64,000 bases of DNA from positions 1,984,001 to 2,048,000 of the forward strand of contig CM034111.1 in NCBI GenBank assembly GCA_019914945.1, given 5' to 3'. The position numbers and the translations under genes were made by a program. How positions within the stretch are numbered: the first letter of the stretch is position 1; every line of letters starts with the position of its first letter. Of the stretch, positions 12,309-22,991 are shown in pieces. The stretch comes from Typha latifolia (taxonomy: Eukaryota > Streptophyta > Magnoliopsida > Poales > Typhaceae). Below the pieces are notes generated by a model that was given only the letters and a program-made list of their open reading frames with translations, was not told the DNA's origin and did no database searches.

Positions 12309-13238
12309 ATGGCTTCCCCTCTTTTCCTCGTGACGTTCTTCGTAGTTTCCTCCTTCCTGCTCTATTTCTCCTCCGCTGCGAGGCCGCTCACCGGGCCGGT
12401 GGATGACCAAACCCTCACCCTTACCTACCACAAAGGAGCTCTGCTCACTGGCCGCATATCCGTGAACTTCATCTGGTACGGTAAGTTCACCGCCTCCCAG
12501 CGCGCCATCCTCACCGACTTCGTCACCTCCCTCTCGTCCCCAGCTCCCACTTCCCAGCCCGAGCCGTCCGTGTCTACCTGGTGGAAGACCACCGCGAAGT
12601 ACTATAGCCACTCGAAGGTTCGGTTGCCTACCCTCACCCCCGGCGCCCAGATCCTCGACGAGTCGTGTTCCCTCGGCAAGTCGCTCGCCGAGTCGCATCT
12701 CGTCAAGCTCGCGAGCCGTGGGGGGCCGCGCGACGCCGTCAACGTTGTTCTCACCGCCGACGACGTGACGGTGGAGGGCTTCTGCATGAGCCGGTGCGGG
12801 TCCCACGGGGCGTCGAACCGGACCAAGTCGGGCCGGTTCGCATACATCTGGGTCGGCAACTCGGCGACCCAGTGCCCGGGCCAGTGCGCGTGGCCCTTCC
12901 ACCAGCCCATCTACGGCCCGCAGGGCCCGCCGCTAGTGGCCCCTAACGGCGACGTCGGGGTTGACGGCATGGTGATCAACCTTGCAAGCATGATGGCCGG
13001 AACTGTGACGAATCCGTTCGGCAACGGCTACTTCCAGGGGCCGAAGGAGGCACCGTTGGAGGCCGCGACGGCGTGCCCGGGTGTGTACGGGAAGGGGGCC
13101 TACCCAGGCTACGCTGGGGATCTGCTGTTGGACCCGAACACGGGAGCGAGCTACAACGCGCACGGGGCCCACGGGAGGAAATATCTGGTTCCTGCCCTGT
13201 TTGACCCGTCGACGTCCGCTTGCTCTACGTTGGTGTAG
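12309..13238 (+). CDS. EXL: EXORDIUM-like (PHI-1 family) secreted protein, copy 3 (chimeric)
   Basis: An intronless 309-residue protein of the EXORDIUM/PHI-1 family with a signal peptide at about residues 1-24. Its N-terminal part (about residues 25-177) is clearly diverged from copies 1, 2 and 4: it reads FIWYGKF in place of ILWYGRF and has a different linker before FCMSRCG. From residue 178 (base 12840) to the stop it differs from copy 2 at only 4 of 132 residues. The nucleotides, including third codon positions, also nearly match. That abrupt switch suggests gene conversion from a neighbour. The protein is complete and keeps all the family cysteines. A TATA box lies 64 bases upstream. It is the first of three plus-strand copies, so copies 2 and 3 are divergently oriented. 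Confidence 0.95.
   Translation: MASPLFLVTFFVVSSFLLYFSSAARPLTGPVDDQTLTLTYHKGALLTGRISVNFIWYGKFTASQRAILTDFVTSLSSPAPTSQPEPSVSTWWKTTAKYYSHSKVRLPTLTPGAQILDESCSLGKSLAESHLVKLASRGGPRDAVNVVLTADDVTVEGFCMSRCGSHGASNRTKSGRFAYIWVGNSATQCPGQCAWPFHQPIYGPQGPPLVAPNGDVGVDGMVINLASMMAGTVTNPFGNGYFQGPKEAPLEAATACPGVYGKGAYPGYAGDLLLDPNTGASYNAHGAHGRKYLVPALFDPSTSACSTLV
12840..13238 (+). other. Probable gene-conversion tract in EXL copy 3
   Basis: Inferred by comparing the copies. Upstream of about 12840 the gene is diverged from copy 4; downstream it is roughly 93% identical at the nucleotide level, including silent positions. The tract reaches the stop codon, where the copies diverge again. The donor could be copy 1, 2 or 4. 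Confidence 0.65.
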
Positions 13239-15252
13239 GATTGAAGTTAATTGAGGGGAAAGTAGTATGTATGTATACGAGTTTGATAAAGGAAAGGGAT
13301 GAGCTCTTGGGAGGAGTAGATAATATAGTTTGTAATTCTTTCATTTGTTCGATGAAATTAATACTAAAAACCTTTTGTTTAAAAGTTGGGTTTTCCTAAT
13401 GATTGGGTCTAAAGCTTGTTATCCATCCCATGCGGTAATTGATATTATCTGATACGTGGGGGCCAATGTTGGTATTTATCTCCGAACGTTTAAAACGTTT
13501 CGATTCCACTAAATCGATGTCTTACCGAGCCCCAGAATTATGACCAAATTAAATGGGCATTGCATCCACCTACGGCCAGTGCTGAAAAGCATGGCCCAAA
13601 TTACTAATGTAGGAATCCATCCCATTTGGTTCGACTTATGATGGTGTTAGAAGTGTATACAAGAACTCTTATTTGTTTGTATAACTCTTAAAACATATAT
13701 TTAAGAGAGGCCCTACTCAGGGAAGACCATCAAATAATCATTATTATTAAATTTGATTCTCTCTTCTTTCTCGTCAACAAAGGCTACTGTGGAAGACATA
13801 ATAAATTTTCTTACTTGTAATTATTAAAATAATAAAATTAACTATATTTTTAGAGAGGTTAATCATTAGCTGACTAATTATAGTAGAATAATTGGCTATA
13901 GTTTATAAAATCCTAGTTATATATATATATATATATTTACATAAATACACACCTAGTTATCTTTCAAATTAATTATTAATAATTGAATAGAAAGAAAATA
14001 GACATACCGTCTCTAAGAGATTTTTTATTTTTTATAATTATTTAAATATAAATGGATAATTAGTCTTAAAGATACCTATATAAAAAATAAGGGATTTGAA
14101 ATGTATAAATATAATATCAACTTTGGAGGATATACAAGTAAATTAAAAAGAAAATAAAAAATATGTATAACTAGATAACTGAAGGTATAGAGTTCTCAAT
14201 TCATTTATTTTAGTTATCTTTTCTGACATTTTACGTCACAATATCTATTATGAATTCTTTTCTTTAGATTATTTCTTTTTAAATTCTTTTTTATTCTCTT
14301 TGTTAACAAATAAAATACAGTTTATTAAAATGGTTAGGGAATGATAATTTTTATATTTTATATGTGCACACTCTTTTAATATCTTGTAGCCAATAAATAT
14401 TGTGAAGAACCATGACTATACAACCGAAAGAAGATCAAATCGTCCAATTAATTAAATTTTTTTTCATAGTTATGCATACAATATGGATGCCACGTGTCTG
14501 TTGGGAATGAGTTATAATATTTTATTTTTTAATTGCTCACAAGCCTCAAAACTATAAGACTAGACAAAGAGCTAATTAATGTATTAAGAAACTAATAAGT
14601 TTAAACTACTATCCAAATATAACACTCCAATAAATTATTTATTAAATAACAAATATTAATATTTATCGGGAGAATTAAAACCATAACCTTTGTCATGAAT
14701 CGATAACGCGCTATCATTAAATTACAACAGTGGATGATTTGAGAAACAATGTTCAATATTTACTTTATTGTTACTTGAGTTCTATTCAAACAATACAAGG
14801 CCACTCCTGTGGCCTGCCCCCTGTTAGCATCTCAAACAATGGCGCGTCGTTCTTATCCTCACTCATTCCCTCTGGACCACACGGTTTACAATACTATCAA
14901 ACAACTAATCCCAAACTCCATTATTAAATAAATCTTAATCCAATCCAGCTTCATTCCATTGTACATAATAATTTCCCTTGTTCACAAGAACTTTCGTCAT
15001 CACATGCACTCTAATTCCCCATCCATAAACGGCGGCTCAATGCACGTAACCGGCCTCCTTATCTATTACCCCTCTTTGACTTCAACTCTCTCATTCTTTA
15101 ATAAATTCTCTACAAGTATCCGGCAGGCAATGGAGACTCACACAGACACAAAGAATCCAGCTGCCTCCCCAGTGTCTCCATCCCTCTCTCTAGAACAATA
15201 GAGAGGAAGCTGAGAGGAACAATCCCCACCTTAGTTAGCTCTTCCCTCTTCC
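13239..15252. other. Intergenic sequence between EXL copies 3 and 4
   Basis: Contains the 3' untranslated region of copy 3 (a likely poly(A) region near 13350-13370), AT-rich sequence with a (TA)n tract at 13920-13937, and the copy 4 promoter. No other gene is supported. Confidence 0.55.
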
Positions 15253-15260
15253 TATAAATA
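15253..15260 (+). promoter_or_regulatory. TATA box of EXL copy 4
   Basis: TATAAATA lies about 97 bases before the start codon at 15357. Confidence 0.7.
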
Positions 15261-15356
15261 CCCATCCTTTAGCTCACCACAAACCACCACAACCATTGTA
15301 GCTCTTTCCTGGCTATCTCAAAGATCTAATCCTTTCCTATTCCCTCAATTTCTCAG

Positions 15357-16298
15357 ATGGGTTCTTGTCACTTCGCTAACCCTACCCTTCTACTGTTGGT
15401 AGTAGTGGTATTGAGCCTGGCCAACTCGTCCATGGGGTCGAGAAAGCTAACATCTTTGGTTCAACCACAGCCTAATCTGCTTACATACCACAATGGCCCA
15501 GTTCTCCGTGGAGACATCCCCATCTCCATCCTCTGGTACGGCCGCTTCACCCCCACCCAGAAGTCCATCATCTCCGACTTCCTCCTCTCCCTCACCTCCA
15601 CTACTCCTAAAGCTGCGAACCCATCGGTGTACCAATGGTGGAGCACCATTGATGAGCTTTACCTATCCAAGACCAAGAAGAATGGCCCAGTGAAGACCCA
15701 AATCCTATTAGCCAACCAAGTCTCGGACAAGTACTCTATGGGCAAGTCCCTTACCCAGGCCCAGATATCTACGCTGGCATCCACGGCCCGGCCCAAGAAA
15801 GGAGGCATCGCGTTGGTCTTCACGGCGGACGACGTGTCGGTTGAGGGCTTCTGCCTTAGCCGGTGTGGCATGCACGGATCCAACCGGAAGACCGGTACGG
15901 CCTACATCTGGGTGGGCAACTCGGCGACCCAGTGCCCGGGCCAGTGCGCGTGGCCCTTCGACCAGCCCATCTACGGCCCGCAGAGCCCGCCGCTAGTGGC
16001 GCCCAACGGCGACGTCGGGGTCGACGGCATGGTGATCAACCTCGCGAGCATGATGGCGGGAACGGTGACGAATCCGTTCGGCGACGGCTACTTCCAGGGG
16101 CCGAAGGAGGCGCCGTTAGAGGCCGCGACGGCGTGCCCGGGTGTGTACGGGAAGGGGGCCTACCCGGGGTACGCTGGGGATCTGCTGTTGGACCCGAACA
16201 CGGGAGCGAGCTACAACGCGAATGGGGCCCACGGGAGGAAGTACGTGGTCCCGGCCCTGTTTGACCCGTCAACGTCGGCTTGCTCTACTTTGGTATAA
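15357..16298 (+). CDS. EXL: EXORDIUM-like (PHI-1 family) secreted protein, copy 4
   Basis: An intronless 313-residue EXORDIUM/PHI-1 family protein. From the [10 protein letters not shown] segment onward it is very close to copies 1 and 2, but its signal peptide is different and longer (about residues 1-27), so the leader has been replaced or has diverged fast. It lacks one Asp of the SDDKYS segment seen in copies 1 and 2. Its AWPFHQP motif reads AWPFDQP; the other four copies keep His. It has [27 protein letters not shown] and a CSTLV end. The first ATG after the TATA box directly precedes the hydrophobic leader, which supports the start. Predicted to be secreted to the apoplast. It lies on the opposite strand to its closest relatives, copies 1 and 2. 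Confidence 0.95.
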   Translation: MGSCHFANPTLLLLVVVVLSLANSSMGSRKLTSLVQPQPNLLTYHNGPVLRGDIPISILWYGRFTPTQKSIISDFLLSLTSTTPKAANPSVYQWWSTIDELYLSKTKKNGPVKTQILLANQVSDKYSMGKSLTQAQISTLASTARPKKGGIALVFTADDVSVEGFCLSRCGMHGSNRKTGTAYIWVGNSATQCPGQCAWPFDQPIYGPQSPPLVAPNGDVGVDGMVINLASMMAGTVTNPFGDGYFQGPKEAPLEAATACPGVYGKGAYPGYAGDLLLDPNTGASYNANGAHGRKYVVPALFDPSTSACSTLV

Positions 16299-18885
16299 GA
16301 GAACTCGATTCGCCAAATCTACATATTTTCACAGCGTGGTGTTAATGTTATTCGTTAATTTGTTCGTCCTTCTCTTTTTCCGTGAATTAAGCAACTGTTT
16401 TGGAGTTTCTTTTATTGCTATCCTACATTTGGGGTGTAAACGACTCAGAACTTGAGCGAGCTGCCCAGCTTAGTTCGGCTCAACTCGACTCCTTTTGCGG
16501 CTGCTGGTTTCCCTCCAAGTTTCACCACCATGAGTCTGGTGCAATATCCCGTAGTTGGAGATACTTATAGGCCTTCGTAGGGAGCCTCAGTCCCCTCCCG
16601 AATCACCGTGCTATCTGCGAACTCGACGACGATGCGTATGAGGTGAACTATTCCACATAGTCTTCCAGCATCCCCTCACCACTCCCCCAACATATTGGAC
16701 AACCTTATTAAAGAGAGATATGTCATCCGCACGTGAGAGTATCATTCTTCGCACGTGCGCAAATGCATGTCTCCTAGTCGCAAGCTTTTTTGACCCACGA
16801 CCTTGGACTCGATCTCCTCTGCTTCCATTGCTCTTTCCAGCTGTTCGAGTCTCTCGTGCTTTATTTGCTATCATTTGTACTTAATCATAGTGATTAAGAC
16901 TTCTCGTGCCTTCTTTAATCATGCTGGGTCCCCTTAGCCTATCTTCTATATTGCCTGCTAATTATCTACGTCTCACTAGGCCGAGTTTAATTCCCTCATA
17001 AACCTTAGTATTTGTAGATCAAAGGGTTCTTTAGATAATCCAAATTCCTACACTATTCCGCCGGAACTAAATTTTTCTTAAAATAATCTGAAGGAATAAA
17101 AAAAACTTCTTTTTTGTTGACTTTTCTAAAATAATAAATACTAAAAAAATAGTGAATTCTTTTTCTTATATATTTTTTCTTCGCTTCCATTTCTTTCTCT
17201 CCTCCGCCTTCTAGCATTGTCTGTGAACCAAATATTTTACCTAATTTTTTTTATAAGTTACAAATATATAGGCTAATTATATATTAGAAAAAATCTAAAA
17301 AAAATGACTCAGATATAAAATTTATCGAATATAAATCTCAAAAAGAAAACATATATAAAATGCCTGTTATCTCATAATATGACACAACCACTCAGCTGCA
17401 ATAATTATAGTAAAAGGAAAAATATCACCTAATATTGTGAGGTACCAATCATTAGCAAATGGTCTAACAACGAGACAAATGTGATAATTTGTCCCCCAAA
17501 TAAAATTGATGATAATTTGTCGCCCAAATAAAATTGAAAGGACACGTCATACAAGGTCTCGCGTATTAATTTCAATCAACTAAATTCGGTCGGATTGGGA
17601 AAAATACTAGAATTATTATTATTTCTAGCCACGTCTTATATGATTAAATAAAACCAATAGCTTAAAAATAATAATAATAATAATAATAATAATAACGCCA
17701 ATAGTATCCACAAGTTCATGACCACCACGTACAATAATTCCGGTCAAAGTTTTTAGATTCATGCACAAGTAATTTGAAAGAAGCGACACGTAGAGGCAAA
17801 CCACCAAACATTTTGGCAGTTTGTTGCTTTCTTCCTCCTTTTTCTTTTTCTTTGTTTGAAATTTAAATTTAAATTTTCTCATCATACAAAGCGGAAAGTT
17901 ATTTGTTGACGCTATCTTAATATATAATATATGAGATCCAACTCACTTTCATTTTCCACATACTGGAAACTTGGATATAATAACTTGGCTGGGTTGATAT
18001 CATCACATTGCTTGAAATGGAATTGGTAACAGCTGTGGAATTATGACATGAGATGGGGATGGATTTTGTAGCAGTCTAATAATAAGTTATCTCTGTCACG
18101 TCTATCACGAAGTTGACATCTAAATAAAGATTATGGAAGGGGGGAAAGTGTTAATATGTCATGTCGATTAGCCTAGTCAAGTCATTTCACCTCTGCCGTC
18201 CTTATCCCTTCTTTACTCCTGCTCCTGTTATCGGATTTGGAAATTGTAAAGGGTTATTGGGTCTTATACTTAATGGATCCAGATCTTAATGTAGATCCGA
18301 TACTCCTGAGGTTTAAAGAGAGAGCCTAAAAGAACGTGCTTTGAAAGGAATTGGACAAACTCCCTTTTGTTCACTGCTTCCTCAACCGCAACTTTAACTT
18401 TTTTTTTTCTTTTTTTTTTTAAAAACCAATGTCATCTAAAGTACGATAAGTTATGTACTAATTCATACTTTTTGTCTTTCTAAAGTGAGCCGCTGAGATA
18501 AAATTATCGCATTTCTGTCCCTTCTTTTTATATAAATTATAAATCGTAGGCTTATTATTGACTTATAAAATGACTATTTTTTTTTATATGTATAAACTAA
18601 ATCTTAATGAATTTAGACTTTGCATATATAACATTTGGATGATAAAATTCATCAAATATTAACTCTAAAATCAATCAATTCGATGGCTTGTGTCACGAGC
18701 TGATATAGAGCCGAATAGCATTACAAGAGGATCTAAACCCAATAACCCGATAACCGTATCGTGAATACGAAAGGAGAAGAAATAGTCAACTATATATATA
18801 TTTATCCAAAGACGTGGGCACCACCGTTTCTATTTCCGTTTCGCTTTTTCCCACCCTCTTATTCCCTCCCTACCTCCCTCCTCTC
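16299..18885. other. Intergenic sequence between EXL copies 4 and 5
   Basis: Begins with the 3' untranslated region of copy 4. A moderately GC-rich block at about 16430-17000 looks like old mobile-element sequence, but no protein or terminal repeats can be identified. The rest is AT-rich with an (ATA)n tract at 17667-17695. No gene is supported. Confidence 0.5.
17667..17695. repeat. (ATA)n microsatellite
   Basis: About nine to ten copies of a trinucleotide AAT/ATA unit in AT-rich intergenic sequence. Confidence 0.9.
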
Positions 18886-18893
18886 TATATAAA
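18886..18893 (+). promoter_or_regulatory. TATA box of EXL copy 5
   Basis: TATATAAA lies in a pyrimidine-rich context, 79-86 bases before the ATG at 18972. Confidence 0.75.
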
Positions 18894-18971
18894 CTCGCTC
18901 TCCCTCTCTTCTAACTCTTGCCTTCTATAAGTAGTAATCCCCAAACCAAAACCAACACCTCGGAGCTCTCG

Positions 18972-19895
18972 ATGGATTCGCCGCCAAATCTCCTCCTCCT
19001 CCTCCTTCCTCTCCTCCTCCTCCTCCCTCTCCATTCCTCCGCCATTGATCCCCGCAAGCTCTTCCTCGTCAAGCCCGACCCGATCGTTCTCAACTACCAC
19101 AACGGCTCCCTCCTCACCGGTAACTATACCGTCAACCTCCTCTGGTACGGCCGCTTCTCCCCTTCCCAGCGTACGATCGTCGCCGACTTCATCCGCTCCC
19201 TCTCCTCTTCCTCCACTCCTCCCCCTTCCCCTTCATCCTGGTGGCGCACCACCTCCTTCTACGCCCACGGCGGCGCTCGGATCTCCCTCGGCCGTCAGAT
19301 CCGCGATGAGAACCTCTCTCTCGGCAAGTCCCTCAACGATTCCTCCCTTTTAAAGCTCGCATCGCAGGCTTCTCCTCACCGCGGTGCGATCACTGCCATC
19401 CTCACCGCCCCGGACGTTCTCGTCGACGACTTCTGCCTCTCGCGCTGCGGGTTCCACGACTCCGCCAAGGCCGGCCGCCACGGGAAGGCGCGGTACACTT
19501 ACCTCTGGGTCGGTAACCCCACCACCCAATGCCCCGGTGACTGCGCCTGGCCGTTCCACCAGCCCACCCACGGGCCCCAGACCCCGCCGTTAGTCTCCCC
19601 TAACGGCGACGTCGGGATGGACGGCCTCATCATTAGCCTTGCAACCCTACTGGCCGGGACGGCGACGAACCCGTACGGCGACGGGTACTTCCAGGGCCCA
19701 GCGGAGGCGCCTTTGGAGGCGGTGTCTTCGTGCACGGGTATCTTCGGGTCAGGGGCATTCCCGGGATATCCGGGAACGTTGCTGGTGGACTCCACTACTG
19801 GGGCGAGCTACAACGCCGTGGGATTGGCCGGGCGGAAGTACCTTCTCCCCGCCATGTGGGACCCGAGGACGTCGCAGTGCGCTACGCTCGTGTAG
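18972..19895 (+). CDS. EXL: EXORDIUM-like (PHI-1 family) secreted protein, copy 5
   Basis: An intronless 307-residue EXORDIUM/PHI-1 protein and the most diverged of the five across its whole length. A very leucine-rich signal peptide covers about residues 1-24. It keeps [41 protein letters not shown] and a CATLV end, with the cysteine pattern conserved. The frame opens further upstream only through a TTG codon at 18918, so the ATG at 18972 is the supported start. Its GC-rich 5' end differs from copies 1, 2 and 4. Unlike copy 3, it shows no block of near-identity with its neighbours. It may be an older paralogue kept in the cluster. Predicted to be an apoplastic growth-related protein. Confidence 0.94.
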   Translation: MDSPPNLLLLLLPLLLLLPLHSSAIDPRKLFLVKPDPIVLNYHNGSLLTGNYTVNLLWYGRFSPSQRTIVADFIRSLSSSSTPPPSPSSWWRTTSFYAHGGARISLGRQIRDENLSLGKSLNDSSLLKLASQASPHRGAITAILTAPDVLVDDFCLSRCGFHDSAKAGRHGKARYTYLWVGNPTTQCPGDCAWPFHQPTHGPQTPPLVSPNGDVGMDGLIISLATLLAGTATNPYGDGYFQGPAEAPLEAVSSCTGIFGSGAFPGYPGTLLVDSTTGASYNAVGLAGRKYLLPAMWDPRTSQCATLV

Positions 19896-22800
19896 CAACT
19901 AGCAAGGCAATGGAATTTGCAATGATATATTTATCTCGTACATGAATTACTTTTAAGTAAATAAGGAGAACGATACAAACTTCCTTTCTTTTTTTCCCCC
20001 CTTATATCTGCAGAGGATGTGTTTTGGTGAATTATGAATATATGTTTATTGGAGTTTAAGTTTGTTTGCATTCTTAACTTAGTGTTGTTGTGAATGTTTG
20101 ATGTATAAATTTTGTGGGAGAAAATGTTGATGGTTTAAATTTGATTATTGAATATTACATTAAAGATGATTTTAATTCTCAGAGGTTATAATAATAAAGT
20201 TTGATTAATTGGAGAGAAGATAGAGCGACAACTACTTAACAAATGAAACATATTTTATCACTACTATTTTGAGGATTAGATTAAAAGAAATTAGCATTGC
20301 CTTTGGATAGAACTGGAGTGGGGTATGCCCTAGCAAAATTGCAAAGTTTTGGTCCTTATCCTACCTAGAGCATGTTGCATCACTGATATGGCACATTATA
20401 GGATACGCCATACAATTGAAATCAAAGGAAACTAGCCTTGTTTTTTGTTTAAATTAACAACTGGAGTGGGGTATGCCCTAGCAAAATTGCAAAGTTTTGG
20501 TCCATGCCCTGCCTATAATATGTTGCATCATTGACATGGCACATTATATTAACCATAAAATTAAACTTAAGTATTTGCAAAGATAAGGTAATGGAATGCA
20601 TGAAAAGCAACAAACTTGAAAAGAACAAAACTGGTTGATAAGTGGCTCACAGCTGTGATGAGAAAATCCTACCATCCAATGGGTGTTAGATATTATTAAT
20701 AACACTATCTTTATGACAAGCAAATTATTTATCTAAGATGCAGTAATAAAGTGAGCTTTATTCATTACATTATGACATTATTGGATCAACAAAGACGAGT
20801 TGGGTTAGATTAATATCATTTTGGCGAGTTTTGTTCTTCTTCTTTTTTTCCTTCCTCCAAACAGGAATACTGGTCGGCCACAAGCATAACCACTTGAACA
20901 AAACTAGAGATCCCACTGTCTTGGGAGTTTCATGTCATTAGAGTACTTTTCTCTTCCTCCTTTCATACTAATTTCTATCTTTTAGTGTTGTTATGGTAAA
21001 CTTATTACTTGATATAACTTTGGAATCACTTTCTCCTCCCTTTGGTAGGTGTATGAAAAGAAAGAAAATCTTTTGTAAGAACACAATTAGGAACATTAAT
21101 TCACAATTTATTCCCACTGTTGCCAAAAGAAACTGATGCTAAATTTGGGTCGAAAATTTTCTCTCAGACATAACAATGCAAAAGAAAAATTCACCTCCAA
21201 TATCATATCTTGATTTAGACGTGCATCGCACTTTGGTCAGCGTTTATGGAACAAAGTCATGAAGTCATGAAGAGGGCTTAGGAGTTGAGATTTAGAGGTT
21301 TCATAAGTTAGAAAAGCTTACGCACGTAGTAACCCAGTTGACATTTGCATGACCAGTTGAATTCTGGGCAGTTTCAAGCATGTTTGTTTAGGCTTCGATG
21401 ACGAAAATCTAAAACTATGATCCATTGTCCAACCTAAATTGTCATGAGGTTACTATGTATATATTCACGGTTTATAAGGTGGTTTGATTTTTATTATAAT
21501 TAACGTACTTATTTATAGTTAGTAATTAAAAATAAATTTTTGTATCAATTTATTCAAGGTAATCATAATATTTTACAATAAAATAATAAAATTTGAGTAA
21601 AGTTATAAATATACTTAATTTACATTTAAGTGATGTGCATAAAGTTATTCTTAAAACAACTTGATGCACAAACTATAAGATGCCTAGATGATTTGTTACA
21701 ACTTCATACCCAATTATAGAAGAAAAAGATAGAACACCACAACCTATTAGAAAAATAAAGCAAAATAACAACTAAGGCAAACAAAATCACAATATAAAAC
21801 AGATAAAAACAAGTAACAACTAACATAATAAAATAGACTCTGTTAAAAAGAAAGAACCCCCTGACTGAGCCTTGCAAAGACGACAACTCAAGTTGACCAC
21901 AACGATCTTCAAAATAGAGCCAAGCCCAACCCTCCCAAAGCTAAATGAAATCGAACCAAAATCTCAAATTGGCATATCATTAGCTCGACAAGGGCCAAAG
22001 CCAAACCACGGGCAAGCCCATGGCAAAGCTTTGGCGAGACACAACTCTAGCCAAAGCACTATCTTGCTAAGACCAAGAAAAGCAAAACTAGCTGTTGACT
22101 CAATGAGAGAGATAGATATATCTAATCGAAGAGGAAATGCTTATTTCCCTCGGTGACAGCAATAGAAAAGGCGATAAGGAAGATGACAAAGCTAGGACCG
22201 CCATCGAAGGAGGTAGTTTCTTAGGCAAAGGATGAGAAAGAGTGGGGAAGGAATTGGATGGCGCAAAAGAGGAGAAAGGAAAGATAAGATGATGGATTGC
22301 TCGTAAATACTAGAGGGAAACACCTCTCCTCTCCTCTAGACAAAACAGGTTAGGAGAGGGGTAGGAAGAAAAATGCCTAGGACAACTAGAAAAAACGCTC
22401 TAACGATAGAGGGAGAGATGCGGCCAAAACCCTAGAAGAACTAGGGCAAACCATAGGCAGATGGAGATGTTGAGAAAGTTTTGATTTTCTTATATATTTG
22501 ATTTGATTTTATAAAGTGTAGACCACCCAACACTCTATTCAAGCTTGACTCAATTCTAGATTTAGTTAGCGCAAGATTCATACTTGATTAGTAATAGGTT
22601 TGAATTTGCTTATCATGCAGCTTATAATAGGCTCAAATTGAAACTAATTAATTCAAGTTTGATCAGGCTCGAAATTAATTTTCAGTAGACTCTACCTCAA
22701 CTCGATTACAACCCCTCCGGGTAGTCTTAGCACATAGTTAGATATGCACTAACACATCCATTTCTTTTTCTTTTGGCGGCTCCTCCTCGGATTTTTAGAT

Positions 22801-22991
22801 CTAGCTTTTGGGCTGGCGCAAGTAGTTTACGTTTTGAAGAGATTTAGTCTTGAGGTAGGCCCAACCTAATCAAATGGGCCGACCACAAGTTTACTAAGCC
22901 CATCGAACACTCTTGATCACGGGAGCCCGTCCATAGTTAGCCAATTCACACTCCCCGTTTCTTCTTCCTCCACCTCGCACAAGCAACTACA
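19896..22991. other. Intergenic sequence with a direct repeat and repeat-like block
   Basis: Holds the 3' untranslated region of EXL copy 5, a two-copy ~148-base direct repeat (20284-20555), AT-rich sequence, and a purine-rich, more GC-balanced block at about 21690-22740 that looks like decayed mobile-element sequence. I see no domain there. Just before PTPA, at 22875-22880, is a TGGGCC (site II type) element. Confidence 0.5.
20284..20555. repeat. Two-copy ~148-bp tandem direct repeat
   Basis: The block starting with CTGGAGTGGGGTATGCCC occurs at 20313 and again at 20461. About 90 bases match with few differences, and the flanking 30 bases match more weakly. Confidence 0.85.

Noticed and set aside
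12303..12902. A 199-codon minus-strand open frame opposite EXL copy 3
   Set aside because: It is the GC-rich antisense shadow of a well-supported gene, with no domain. Similar shadows oppose copies 1, 2, 4 and 5, PTPA and PCO.
18918..18971. An N-terminal extension of EXL copy 5
   Set aside because: It depends on a TTG start; the ATG at 18972 directly precedes the signal peptide.
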